Shown: positions 15,814-24,917 of the stretch, in pieces | Layout: each line of letters begins with the position of its first letter | Position numbering within the stretch: the first letter of the stretch is position 1 | From: Sporobacter sp963677825 | Lineage (GTDB): Bacteria > Bacillota > Clostridia > Oscillospirales > Oscillospiraceae | Direction of reading: 5' to 3' | NCBI GenBank assembly: GCA_963677825.2 | Contig: CAXXEF010000001.1 | Span: 186,001-250,000 of the forward strand | Length of the DNA stretch: 64,000 bases | Notes under the pieces: generated by a model | What the model saw: the letters and a program-made list of their open reading frames with translations, nothing else | Database searches by the model: none | Told to the model about the DNA's origin: nothing | Program-made: the position numbers and the translations under genes

Positions 15814-18657
15814 TTACTTGTTCGGCGCAGATATGTCATCAAAACTCAGCTGTGGATCGTACACGGCGTAGCCGCCGCGCCCCTGTGCTTTGGCGGTATA
15901 CAGGGCAACGTCGGATTTCTCGTAAAGTTCCTCAAAGGTCAGCCCGTCGTAGGGGAAGCCGGCCACGCCGAAGCTCGCCGAGACATTTACACCCTTGATC
16001 TGCATTTCCCCGATCAGGTTGCACAGTTCCTTCACACGAATTTCAAGCGGTTTACCGAGATTCATGTTCCGCAGACAGATGGCAAACTCGTCCCCGCCGA
16101 GGCGGCCGCATAAATCGTCGGAGCGCAGCGCGTATTTGAGCTTGTTGGCAATGCTGACGAGCAATGTATCGCCGGTGCTGTGTCCAAGCGTATCGTTGAT
16201 TGTTTTAAAGTTATCGAGATCCAGCATGATGAGGGCATGCTGCGTTTCCAGATCACTCTTGCGCATGATCTCATTAAACTGCTCGACGAACGAGCCGCGG
16301 TTGAGCAGGCCCGTCAGGGAGTCGCGCATGGAGCGCTCCTGCAAATGCAGCTCCGCTTGTTTTTGATCGTCAATGTCCTCAAGATGGAAGTAGGCTTTGA
16401 TATCTGATGAATACGGGTCGGATATCAACTCAATCGTGACAGACATCCACATCGGTTCGCCATTCGATAAGCGCCGGAACTCTGCTTTGTCGGTGTTGTT
16501 ATTGTCGGCAAAGCGCTTAAGCAAACGGTCGCGTGACATAAACTCAAGCCACGCGTCGGCATCGTCACTGTATATATTGTTGCTAGCGATGTATTCTGCA
16601 ACGTCGGCAAGGCGGCGGGGGACGGAGACGGGTATGCTGGGTATCATTTCACCCTCCTCGCGTTCGATCACATCATCGGTAAGGTTGTATTCGATGATGT
16701 TCGTTGCATTTTTCGGCAGCGCGTTATAGCTTTGCTGCCAGCGCCGGAACGCCAGCTCCTTCTGACGCTGGAGCGTGATGTCGTAATAGGTGATGATCGA
16801 GTGTGCCGGCGCACCGTCATCGCCGAAGATTGTCGTAAAATCAAAATTATACCAGCGATATTCCTCGGACGTCGGGCTGCGCATGCTGATAATAACGTTA
16901 CCTTCGTAGTCGCCGCGGTAAATGGCGTCAAAGAAGCCGCGCATTGTTGCGACGCTGTCTTCGGCCAGCAGCCGGGAATCCGTTATCACATCCGGGAGAT
17001 TGTCAATGACTAAGCCGAGGCCGAAATCGAATTTCGCGTCCGGCTGGCGGTAGCCGACGCGCTTGGGAATATCGAGGCGCAGGATCATCCTGTTGCTGTT
17101 GCGCGTTGCGATGCGGTATTCCTCTTCGCTGATACGAAGGCGCTCTTCCATCAGCTTACGGTCGGTGATATCAATCATTGTGGCAGTAATCAAGCCGGGA
17201 CTTTTTACATCAAGCCGATAGCGGGTGATGACCCAGATGATTTTACCAGAGCGCGTGTAGTGGCGCGCTTCCGTTTCAAAACGTTCAGCACTGACGGCAA
17301 ATTGCTTCTTAATCTTCTGCTTCATCGGCGCAACGTCGTCCGGATGAACAGTAAAATACACAGACGTAAAGCCGGCGGCAAGTGCCTGCTTTTTCGTATA
17401 TCCGAACATTTTGTAGAAAAACTCGTTGGCTTCAACGATCTGTGAAGTTTGAAAGTTTTCCAGCTGACAAATACCGCTGGGTATGAGCGAGGTCAGGCTT
17501 TCAAAGCTGATCGAGCCGACCGTGCGGGTTAGGTTGTGGCGGAGCGCGGCTGCGGCAAGCGTAAGCGCAAACAGCATCAGGCCTGTTGCCAGAAAGCCAA
17601 TTCGCGACGGGTCGCCGGTCCGATTGATCAGTACGGCGCCGGCAATGCCGAATGCCTCCAGAACGATCAGCCCAATGAAGACAGCAAGTGCGTCTTGATT
17701 GCGTGTTTGAACAAAGTCAATGATGCATACGATAGCTATAGTCAGCGCGGCGGCAACGCCAAGAATATGGGTTGATGCAATCGTGACGGACAGTTCGTAG
17801 AATCCGGCCAGCTTTAGAATAACGCAAACGGCAAAATTAAGCATAATAAGACCGGCCGCAGCGTTTAAAACAGTGCGTGGCTTATGTAAGATGCTTTGGA
17901 CATATAACAGCAGCGGGACGCTCAGCAGCATAAAAGAAAAGATGGAAATATAATAGGTAACAGCCGAATTGACTGTCAATAACAGCATTAAGCTGGAATC
18001 AGATAGCACCCATGCGGCGCCGAGCGCAACAAACAACGCCAACCAGATCACCCGCCGCGTCCGATGCGCGGCAGACCGCCGGCGCAGGAATAAGGTTTGT
18101 CCGCCGATGAAAATCAGCGACGCAGCCATCACGAAGAATACAGCGACGGTATAAATGCTTTCACGCACAAAAGCGCCCGCGACGGCAATGGCATCGCCGA
18201 ATTTGATGTCATAAATGCGAGCGTTATCCACATCACCCGGTGCCGACAAGTAAAGCGTAATCGGCGTGTCTGCTCTGTCGGCCGGGATGGGGATAATGTA
18301 ATACGATTGTTTCAGCGATTCCCCGAACGCTGCCGGTGCCGCGTTTCTGCTCACGATAGATAGTCCGTCGATGCTGGTGCCCAGCAGGATGTAATTCGTC
18401 CGAAGCGTCAGCACCGTATCGTCGGCAATGGATTGCGGCAGTATCCGGGTGAGCGTGGGCGTTGTGTTTGTGCCGATTGTCCCCGGTAAAACGGACGGTT
18501 CGCCGCTCTGAGTCGTCCAGCCGTCGAGCATCGTTTCGGCCTTGCCGGCAAACGATGTGTTATTTTGATCATAGGTAATATAGGTGCTGAAAATGACGGC
18601 GAGAGAGACTACTATGGACAAAATAAAGAGAAAGGGGAGTAAAAGTTTATTTCTCAC
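15814..18657 (-). CDS. membrane sensor diguanylate cyclase (7TM, PAS repeats, GGDEF)
   Basis: 947 residues from a GTG start (SD AGGTGGTGA). One N-terminal membrane helix (about 6-25), an extracytoplasmic beta-rich region (about 28-170), seven hydrophobic helices (about 175-370) as in 7TMR-DISM receptors, two or three PAS-type segments (LENFQTSQIVEANEFFYKMFGYT; then the blocks around DVKSPGLITATMIDITDRK and SIITYYDITLQRQKE) and a C-terminal GGDEF domain. The active site RLGGDEF is intact near residue 852 and is preceded by RSDD, the RxxD product-inhibition site, five residues upstream. It should make cyclic di-GMP in response to an external ligand. Ligand unknown; monocistronic. Confidence 0.9.
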   Translation of the reverse strand: MRNKLLLPFLFILSIVVSLAVIFSTYITYDQNNTSFAGKAETMLDGWTTQSGEPSVLPGTIGTNTTPTLTRILPQSIADDTVLTLRTNYILLGTSIDGLSIVSRNAAPAAFGESLKQSYYIIPIPADRADTPITLYLSAPGDVDNARIYDIKFGDAIAVAGAFVRESIYTVAVFFVMAASLIFIGGQTLFLRRRSAAHRTRRVIWLALFVALGAAWVLSDSSLMLLLTVNSAVTYYISIFSFMLLSVPLLLYVQSILHKPRTVLNAAAGLIMLNFAVCVILKLAGFYELSVTIASTHILGVAAALTIAIVCIIDFVQTRNQDALAVFIGLIVLEAFGIAGAVLINRTGDPSRIGFLATGLMLFALTLAAAALRHNLTRTVGSISFESLTSLIPSGICQLENFQTSQIVEANEFFYKMFGYTKKQALAAGFTSVYFTVHPDDVAPMKQKIKKQFAVSAERFETEARHYTRSGKIIWVITRYRLDVKSPGLITATMIDITDRKLMEERLRISEEEYRIATRNSNRMILRLDIPKRVGYRQPDAKFDFGLGLVIDNLPDVITDSRLLAEDSVATMRGFFDAIYRGDYEGNVIISMRSPTSEEYRWYNFDFTTIFGDDGAPAHSIITYYDITLQRQKELAFRRWQQSYNALPKNATNIIEYNLTDDVIEREEGEMIPSIPVSVPRRLADVAEYIASNNIYSDDADAWLEFMSRDRLLKRFADNNNTDKAEFRRLSNGEPMWMSVTIELISDPYSSDIKAYFHLEDIDDQKQAELHLQERSMRDSLTGLLNRGSFVEQFNEIMRKSDLETQHALIMLDLDNFKTINDTLGHSTGDTLLVSIANKLKYALRSDDLCGRLGGDEFAICLRNMNLGKPLEIRVKELCNLIGEMQIKGVNVSASFGVAGFPYDGLTFEELYEKSDVALYTAKAQGRGGYAVYDPQLSFDDISAPNK

Positions 18658-18699
18658 GGCTGTCGATCACCACCTAAAATGTAATAATAATCAAAAAAT

Positions 18700-18728
18700 A
18701 TACTATTATATGGGCACTAATATGTCAA
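18700..18728 (-). promoter_or_regulatory. promoter of the diguanylate cyclase gene
   Basis: Minus strand: -35 TTGACA (plus 18723-18728), 17 bp, -10 TAGTAT (plus 18700-18705), about 45 bp before the GTG start. A TATAAT also occurs inside the spacer at a non-standard distance. Confidence 0.5.
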
Positions 18729-18756
18729 GAATTACCTGAAATTTGACGGAGCGGTG

Positions 18757-19665
18757 TTATTTGAGGTGCTGAGACAGGAAAGAAAATATCCGCTCGACAC
18801 TATCAGCATCGGCAAATCCAGGGTCGGCGTGCGTATACGTGTCGCTGATATCAAGAGCCGCCCGCTCTTTACCGCACACGGTGATGATCTTCTCGTACAG
18901 CTCTGTAGCTTGCTGATACGGTACGACGGGGTCGTATCGGCCGTGCTGGAGCAGGACAGCCGGTATATCCGGATGGACGTTGGCGATGGGATTTATAAAA
19001 GGCGTGAGATTTGAGAAATCGCTCAGGCGCAGGCCGATCAGCCGGTCGATAAAGGTCCAGTTCTCGGTGTTGGGTGCATGCATGCGCGCGTAGCCCGACG
19101 CGTCATAGTGCTGATGCTGCTTTAGAAAATCCGACGGGCCGTACTGCTCAACGACGGCACGAATTGTGCACGTCGGCGCGTCGGCAACGCCGTCAAACGC
19201 GGGCTGCCCTTGGGTGAACGCCGCCATCATCGCCAGATGTGCCCCGGCCGACGCGCCGCACAGCGCGATTCGGTCCGGGTCAATGAGATAGGATTCGGCG
19301 TTGTCATGCAGCCAGCGCAGCGCGGCATTGACGTCGTAGAGATTCTCGGGATAACGTATATCCGGTACCAGCCTGTATCCGACGGAGACAACAGCAAAGC
19401 CGCGCTCGACGCCGCCGATGAACGGCAGTATCTGCGCGTCTTTTTTATTGCCGGCCGCCCAGCCGCCGCCGTGCAGAAACAGCACGGCTGGGAACGGACC
19501 GCTACCGTCGTTAGGGAGATAGATATCCAGCGCCTGACGTCGCTCTGCCCCATATGGGCAATCGATGAACTTGCGGCGAATGCCGCTCGTGTCCAGCGAC
19601 AGCGCGGCGAACCGACCAAATATCTCGTCGATTTGCTCCTTCGTGAGCAGTATAGGCTGTGCCAT
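18757..19665 (-). CDS. alpha/beta-hydrolase esterase (carboxylesterase/BD-FAE type)
   Basis: 302 residues without a signal peptide. The oxyanion-hole motif HGGGW at 65-69 and nucleophile elbow CGASAGAHLAMMAAF (Ser near 140) define the HSL/carboxylesterase-like branch; an Asp in GRYDPVVPYQQA and a C-terminal His (YTHADPGF) complete the triad. Family members hydrolyse short acyl or feruloyl esters; the substrate here cannot be told. It lies 14 bp after the Fe-S aldo/keto reductase gene in the same direction and is probably co-transcribed. Confidence 0.87.
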   Translation of the reverse strand: MAQPILLTKEQIDEIFGRFAALSLDTSGIRRKFIDCPYGAERRQALDIYLPNDGSGPFPAVLFLHGGGWAAGNKKDAQILPFIGGVERGFAVVSVGYRLVPDIRYPENLYDVNAALRWLHDNAESYLIDPDRIALCGASAGAHLAMMAAFTQGQPAFDGVADAPTCTIRAVVEQYGPSDFLKQHQHYDASGYARMHAPNTENWTFIDRLIGLRLSDFSNLTPFINPIANVHPDIPAVLLQHGRYDPVVPYQQATELYEKIITVCGKERAALDISDTYTHADPGFADADSVERIFSFLSQHLK

Positions 19666-19679
19666 CAGAAATGTCTCCT

Positions 19680-20804
19680 TTATGACTCGTACAGCGGAAC
19701 CATTTTCTTCATCAGATCAGCGATGCCGATATGCTGCGGGCAGTGCTGCTCGCACATGCCGCAGGCAATACAGTCCGAAGGCTTGCCGCGCCCTTGTGTG
19801 GCCATCATAAACGGGAACTCGCTGTTGGCCGTCGTGTTGTGCACAAGATAATTGTTGTACAGATTAAACAGCAAGGGAATGTTGATCTGCTGCGGGCAGT
19901 TTTCCACACAGTATTTACAGTCGGTACACGGTACGCGCGGCGTGCTGCGGAGCACCGTGACGGCTTCGTCGATGACAGCTTTTTCACCGTCGGTAAGCGG
20001 CTGGAGGTTGCTGACGGTCTTAAGGTTGTCCTGCAGCTGCTCCATTGTGCTCATACCGCTGAGCATGGTGATGACGCCGTCAAGCGTCGTCGCAAAGCGG
20101 ACGGCCCACGACGCCACGGACGCATCGGGGTCGGCTTTTTTCAGCACAGCCTCCAGCGGCGAGCCGGTGCTCGCCAAAAGACCGCCCTTGACGGGCTCCA
20201 TAATGACAATCGGCGTATGATGCGCCCGCGCGATCTCGTACAAACGGCGCGATTGGACGTCTTCAGAGTCCCAATCGTAGTAGTTGATTTGCAGCTGGAC
20301 AAATTCTGCGTCCGGGTGCGCCGTCAACATGCTTTCGAGTGCCTCCGGATCGTCGTGGAACGAAAAGCCCCAGTGCCGGACTTTGCCCTCGGCCTTAAGC
20401 TGTTTGACATAATCCCAGGCACCAAACGATTCGGCCTTCTCATTGGAGGCCGCACTCAAACCGTGCAGTAAATAGAAATCAATATAGTCGGTGCCCAGCC
20501 GCGCCAACGACGTCTCGAACTGTTCATGCATTGCTTCAGGCGTTTCACAAAACATCAGATTGAGCTTTGAGGCGATTGTATACGTGTCACGAGGATGGCG
20601 CGTAACGAGCGTCTTATTCATAGCCACCTCGGAGCCTGTATAGACGAAGGCCGTATCGAAATACGTGAAGCCGGCGTCTAAAAACGCGTCGACCATGTTG
20701 TTGATCTGCTCATAGTCAAAATCGTCACGCTTGTCGTTTTGCGGCAAACGCATGAAGCCGAAACCCAGCTTTCCGATCGATTCGCCAAGATATCTTTCTG
20801 CCAT
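19680..20804 (-). CDS. aldo/keto reductase with C-terminal 4Fe-4S domain
   Basis: 374 residues. Residues about 1-270 form the AKR barrel (GFGFMRLPQ, DAGFTYFDTAFVYTGSE with catalytic Asp/Tyr, DYIDFYLLHGL, RHWGFSFHDD, VMEPVKGG). The C-terminal 100 residues carry two ferredoxin-type clusters, CTDCKYCVENCP and CIACGMCEQHCP. This architecture is common in anaerobes, where electrons from a ferredoxin-like donor may replace or supplement NADPH; this is family inference. Upstream gene of the pair with the esterase. Many such proteins are annotated only as oxidoreductase. Confidence 0.9.
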   Translation of the reverse strand: MAERYLGESIGKLGFGFMRLPQNDKRDDFDYEQINNMVDAFLDAGFTYFDTAFVYTGSEVAMNKTLVTRHPRDTYTIASKLNLMFCETPEAMHEQFETSLARLGTDYIDFYLLHGLSAASNEKAESFGAWDYVKQLKAEGKVRHWGFSFHDDPEALESMLTAHPDAEFVQLQINYYDWDSEDVQSRRLYEIARAHHTPIVIMEPVKGGLLASTGSPLEAVLKKADPDASVASWAVRFATTLDGVITMLSGMSTMEQLQDNLKTVSNLQPLTDGEKAVIDEAVTVLRSTPRVPCTDCKYCVENCPQQINIPLLFNLYNNYLVHNTTANSEFPFMMATQGRGKPSDCIACGMCEQHCPQHIGIADLMKKMVPLYES

Positions 20805-20833
20805 GAGGATATCCTCCCGTGTGTTTTGCTTTT

Positions 20834-20862
20834 ATTATACCTTTTTGGACATGGTAAATAAA
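20834..20862 (-). promoter_or_regulatory. possible promoter of the reductase-esterase pair
   Basis: Minus strand: -10 TATAAT (plus 20834-20839) with a weak -35 TTTATT (plus 20857-20862) at 17 bp, about 30 bp before the reductase ATG (SD GGGAGGA). Confidence 0.4.
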
Positions 20863-20898
20863 GCGTTATCCAGAAAATACCCTTAAAAACCTCCTTTA

Positions 20899-22446
20899 TT
20901 ATAGGGATTTCTTTATTGAGGGCATATGCGCGCGCAGCCAATCGATTTCACGTCGTGATACGCAGCCCAGCAGAAAAAGCAGCAGTACGTAGAGCGTGAG
21001 GGACACGATGAAATGCACAGTGACAGCCGGCGCGCCGCCGCTGAGCGGCAGACCGGCGAGCCGGCATAAATAGAGCGTCACAGTCACCGAACCGACTGCG
21101 GCCCCAGCGGCCTTCAGCACACCGCGCAGCGGTAAGCGTACGCGCGTGACAACCGTCAGCCGATGGAGACTGAGCGTGAAATTGAACAGCTCCGTGAAAT
21201 AGATCATGGCAATGTAGCCAAGCACAGCAAAGCGCGGCAGTAAAAACCACACAAGGATAACGCTGATGAACGAGTCGATGATATTGTAGCGCATGACGTG
21301 CATTTGCTGGCCGAGTCCGCGCAGCATCCCGTCCGTGACGTGATCCATGAAATATAGTGGCATCAACAGCGCGAGCAGCCGGATATAGTAGCCGACCGAC
21401 GTGCTTTGGTATACCGCCTGACCGAGCGCACCGGAAAACTGAAAAATCGGGACGGTCACCCCGATGGCAAACAGCAGGCACAGATATAACAATCGGCTGA
21501 CCATCCGCGAGATTTCCGCCGTGCGCCCGGCGACCTGCGCTTCGGTCAGTTCCGGCACGATCAGCTCGGCAAGCGCATAGAAAAAAGCCGACGGAAAAGC
21601 AATAATCGGGAAAACCATTCCCTGAATCATCCCGTAATCGGCCAGTGCAGCCTCACTCGACGCGCCGGATTTCTGGAAGCCGCGCGGCACGAGCAGGTTT
21701 TCCAGCGTCGAGAGCGCCGTGCGCGCGTAAGCCGACAGCGCCAGCGGCACCGAGATGCCGAGCAGTCGGCGCGTGAGTCCGGTTGTGTCCGGGTGACCCG
21801 AACGGTAGCGCCGGCGGTCGAAGACGTACAGCGCGTAAAGCATGGCAAACGATGCCGCTTCGCCGACCACACCGCCGGCGACGATGATCGCGCACGCTGT
21901 TTCAACGGTATAGCCCGTCGCGACCGACAGCGCCGCGACGACGACACCTATACGGATCAGCTGCTCAAGCACCTGTACGATGGCCGATTTGATCACACGC
22001 GTGACGGCAGTAAAGTAGCCCGACAGCACGGCCGACATCGCAAACGCCGGCAGGCTCAGCGATAAAAGCCGCAGCGAGAGCACCGTGCGTGCGTCGCCGA
22101 TCCACTTTAGGCCGATCATTTTAGCACCCGCAAATAAAAACAGCGCCGCCGCCGTCCCGAAAATAAGCGCGTAGATGAGGCATCGGCGTACGGCCGGTTT
22201 TACGCCCGCGCCGTCGCCGCGCCCGAGCTGCTCGGCGACGAGGCGCGTTGTGGCAAAGCGCACACCGGATATGGCAAATGTCGCAGCCAGCATGCTGACG
22301 GACATGATCAGCTGGAACAAACCGATCCCGGCCGCGCCGATCGCGCGCGACAAATACACCTGAAAAGCCATACCGACCGTACGCATGAGAATTGCCGTCG
22401 CCGTCAGCAGCGCCGTATTGACAAGCATGGTTTTTCCGCGCTCCAT
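20899..22446 (-). CDS. spoVB: SpoVB-like polysaccharide/lipid flippase (MOP superfamily)
   Basis: 515 residues, about 14 hydrophobic segments. The N-terminus MERGKTMLVNTALLTATAILMRTVG followed by YLSRAIGAAGIGLFQL is typical of the SpoVB/YtgP group of oligosaccharidyl-lipid flippases, which help export peptidoglycan precursors during cortex formation. ATG 22444-22446 is chosen because GGGGGG lies 7 nt upstream; the GTG two codons earlier is only 1 nt from it. Monocistronic. The family includes vegetative paralogues, so a sporulation role is probable but not certain. Confidence 0.85.
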   Translation of the reverse strand: MERGKTMLVNTALLTATAILMRTVGMAFQVYLSRAIGAAGIGLFQLIMSVSMLAATFAISGVRFATTRLVAEQLGRGDGAGVKPAVRRCLIYALIFGTAAALFLFAGAKMIGLKWIGDARTVLSLRLLSLSLPAFAMSAVLSGYFTAVTRVIKSAIVQVLEQLIRIGVVVAALSVATGYTVETACAIIVAGGVVGEAASFAMLYALYVFDRRRYRSGHPDTTGLTRRLLGISVPLALSAYARTALSTLENLLVPRGFQKSGASSEAALADYGMIQGMVFPIIAFPSAFFYALAELIVPELTEAQVAGRTAEISRMVSRLLYLCLLFAIGVTVPIFQFSGALGQAVYQSTSVGYYIRLLALLMPLYFMDHVTDGMLRGLGQQMHVMRYNIIDSFISVILVWFLLPRFAVLGYIAMIYFTELFNFTLSLHRLTVVTRVRLPLRGVLKAAGAAVGSVTVTLYLCRLAGLPLSGGAPAVTVHFIVSLTLYVLLLFLLGCVSRREIDWLRAHMPSIKKSL

Positions 22447-22514
22447 CGGCACGCCCCCCGAAGAATAACATGTACTACAACTATATGCGCAGGTTGGGGG
22501 AGCATGTACGGAAA

Positions 22515-22546
22515 AAAGAGCGCCGGACGACGGTCCGGCGCTCTTT
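22515..22546. terminator. terminator after the AIM24-type gene
   Basis: AAAGAGCGCCGGAC (22515-22528) and GTCCGGCGCTCTTT (22533-22546), perfect 14-bp stem with a 4-nt loop, T-rich on both strands. Confidence 0.85.
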
Positions 22547-22571
22547 GTCTGTGTTTGAAGTTTGACGTTAG

Positions 22572-23252
22572 TCAGTTGCTGCTTTTCGGCATAAACGGGA
22601 TGAGCAGGTTAGCCAAATGCGGGATCGTCATCGTCTGCAGGCAGACTTTGCCGGGACCGGTGACGATCGTGTTGAACATACCTTCGCCGCCGAACAGCAT
22701 GTTCTTAAAGCCCTTGACCATCTGTACGTCGAGCTGGCACGTTGCGTCCATCGTGGCCAACACGCCCGTGTCACATACGAGCGGTTCGCCGGGCGCGAGA
22801 TCATACTCGACGCTATGCCCGTCAATCTCCAGGAAGACGAGACCGGGGCCGGTGATGCGCTGCATGATGAAGCCCTCGCCGCCGAAGAAACCGGCGCCGA
22901 GCCGCTTTTGGAAATGCACGGCCAGATCAACACCGGCTGTCGCAGCCAGAAACGCCGACTTTTGACAAATGATCGTTTCACCGGGCGCGAGTTGCCGCGC
23001 GAGGATGCGGCCGGGGAAGCTCGAGGCAAAGGCAATCTCACAGGGACTTTGCGCGGTGTAGGTGCTCAGGAAAAGGCTCTCGCCGGTGAACATGCGTCCG
23101 AGGACTTTGCGCGCGCCGCCGCCGGAGGAGGTTTCCGTCTGCACCGCGCCGCGGTACCAGGTACGTCCGCCTGCTTCGCTGATCATGATTTCGCCGGGTT
23201 CCAGAGTGCAGATGACAACAGGCAGGCTGTCTCCTTGAATAGTGTATCTCAT
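22572..23252 (-). CDS. AIM24 / TIGR00266 family protein
   Basis: 226 residues. It matches the AIM24-type double beta-helix family of unknown molecular function: VVICTLEPGEIMISEAGGRTWY at the start, a Gly-rich GGGARKVLGRMFTGESLFLSTY segment, FPGRILARQLAPGETIICQKSAFLAAT, FFGGEGFIMQRITGPG and a second FGGEGMFNTIVTGPGKV. The paired GGEG-x-GPG motifs reflect the internal duplication. SD AAAGGGAGA precedes the ATG. No signal peptide. Monocistronic, with its own terminator; context says nothing about role. Confidence 0.88.
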   Translation of the reverse strand: MRYTIQGDSLPVVICTLEPGEIMISEAGGRTWYRGAVQTETSSGGGARKVLGRMFTGESLFLSTYTAQSPCEIAFASSFPGRILARQLAPGETIICQKSAFLAATAGVDLAVHFQKRLGAGFFGGEGFIMQRITGPGLVFLEIDGHSVEYDLAPGEPLVCDTGVLATMDATCQLDVQMVKGFKNMLFGGEGMFNTIVTGPGKVCLQTMTIPHLANLLIPFMPKSSN

Positions 23253-23367
23253 TACTGTCTCCCTTTCATACGTTATTGCTTGCTCAAAGCTATACTAATA
23301 TATCGCAGGAAGCATCCATGCTCCGGCAATGACAGTTATGGTACCGGCATCTGAGCCGGCGCAGCTG

Positions 23368-24858
23368 TTATGTCCCGAAATAAGAAAAATGCATGTAGTC
23401 GTTTTTGCTGCGCCAGTCTGTGCCGCCCCAGCCCCAGCCGTGATCTCGGAAAGCCTGCTCGACGTCACCGCCGATCGGGATGGAGTAGGGGTTCTCGCCG
23501 GGCAGCCAGCACGACCCGACGCCGACGCGTCCGTCTTTGTATATTTCGTAGTTTTCATCCCAGTTGATGTCAATCGCCGTCCCCTTGGGATGCTCGCCGC
23601 TCGTCCCCGGGCGGTAACCGCCGAGATAATGGATGGGGAACTGCTCGGGGCCGTTATAGATCTGCTCAAAGATTTCAATAACATCGCCGGCGACCCAACG
23701 ATGCACCGTCAGGCTCATCGTTTTGGTGAATTTGTTGCCGCTGCCGTCGATGTCCCAGACCTGGACGGTTACGGTTTCCATGTACTGCATGGCTTCGGCC
23801 GAGCTTGAAAAATCGAAATAATAATCAGAATCGTTGTAAAGCCTTACGTCCGCGCACGCATATGGCGAGATCACGTCGCCGTCCGCGTTTAGCGCGGCGA
23901 TCGAGACAGACAAGGTGCCCGGTGAGAGTGTTTCCCATCTTGCCGGTATGATTTCAAGCTCGGTGTCACTCGTATATACGATCTGCACTTTTTCCGTGCC
24001 CGGTAAAATGTATTTAACCAGATACTGCGCCGCGCCGTCCAGCGCCTGCCAGCTCAGGCGGATATCTTTTTGAAGACTTAGGCTCGTATCGCATAGCAGA
24101 CACGGCTCACCCAGACCGCTTTCAAGTATCGGTGCGGCTTGAAGAATGGCGGCAGATTGGAAGGTTTCGTACACGCGCTTGACAAGGACGATGCCTTGCT
24201 CCAACGGACAGTTCATTTTAGGCAGGAACTTCCCGTCGCTGCCCTTGAGAATGCCGTTTTCAGCCACGTATGCAGCGGATTCGACGGCCCAGTCACTGAT
24301 GTCGCTCACGTCGGTAAACGCGCCGAGCGGTGTGTTCGGGTCACACGTCAGCGACTCGGCAGGACGGCAGTAAATGATGGCTTTATACAGCATCTTTGCA
24401 ATCTGCTCGCGGGTCAGCACCTCGTCCCGTCCGGGAATGATCGCGCCGCTTTTCGTGGTGCCGATGCCGTTGATGATCCCGGCGGCGTACGCTCTGTAGT
24501 AATAGCCCGGCGTCTCACTGTCGGTGAAAGTGACGTCGGCAACAGGCAGCGCCTGTCCCAGCAGCTCTTCGCACATCGTCACGACGATTTGGCAAAAAGC
24601 ATCTTTTGTGATGGTCGAGTCATAGGAGTCTGGATTGGTCAGCTCGGGATTACCGCCATAATAGCTCCAGCTGCCAGTCGTGTCCGGATTACCCGGTCGC
24701 GCATCGGCGCGCTCGTCCAGAAGACCCCACTGTCGCGCCAGTTCCAGCTCAGTCTCCGCCCAGCCGGACGGGAGCGCTATAGCAGAAGCCGCGAGAGGCA
24801 CAGCGGCGCAAACAAGGACGATAACCAGTAGGAATAAGGTGATTTTTCGCATCATCAT
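23368..24858 (-). CDS. secreted SLH-domain protein with VanY/M15-type D,D-carboxypeptidase domain
   Basis: 496 residues. Signal peptide at 1-28 (MMMRKITLFLLVIVLVCAA, ending ASAIA). SLH-type units occupy about 40-220 (SYDSTITKDAFCQIVVTMCEE, DEVLTREQIAKMLYKAI, FTDVSDISDWAVESAAYVAENGILKG). A fibronectin-like linker follows, and the C-terminal 100 residues are an M15/VanY-like zinc peptidase: SGEHPKGTAIDI supplies the SxHxxGxAxD His and Asp and NDYMHFSYF the second His. It probably trims D-Ala ends of peptidoglycan stem peptides while bound to the wall. Together with the lysozyme-fold protein at 12832 it is the second SLH wall-enzyme in the window. Confidence 0.82.
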   Translation of the reverse strand: MMMRKITLFLLVIVLVCAAVPLAASAIALPSGWAETELELARQWGLLDERADARPGNPDTTGSWSYYGGNPELTNPDSYDSTITKDAFCQIVVTMCEELLGQALPVADVTFTDSETPGYYYRAYAAGIINGIGTTKSGAIIPGRDEVLTREQIAKMLYKAIIYCRPAESLTCDPNTPLGAFTDVSDISDWAVESAAYVAENGILKGSDGKFLPKMNCPLEQGIVLVKRVYETFQSAAILQAAPILESGLGEPCLLCDTSLSLQKDIRLSWQALDGAAQYLVKYILPGTEKVQIVYTSDTELEIIPARWETLSPGTLSVSIAALNADGDVISPYACADVRLYNDSDYYFDFSSSAEAMQYMETVTVQVWDIDGSGNKFTKTMSLTVHRWVAGDVIEIFEQIYNGPEQFPIHYLGGYRPGTSGEHPKGTAIDINWDENYEIYKDGRVGVGSCWLPGENPYSIPIGGDVEQAFRDHGWGWGGTDWRSKNDYMHFSYFGT

Positions 24859-24917
24859 GGATCAGCCTTCTTTCATACGGGCGCGAAAAAGGACGCGGTT
24901 GATGTGTTTTCTCTACG

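Noticed and set aside
22617..23354. Plus-strand open frame opposite the AIM24-type gene
   Set aside because: Antisense shadow; the minus-strand gene has SD, motifs and terminator.
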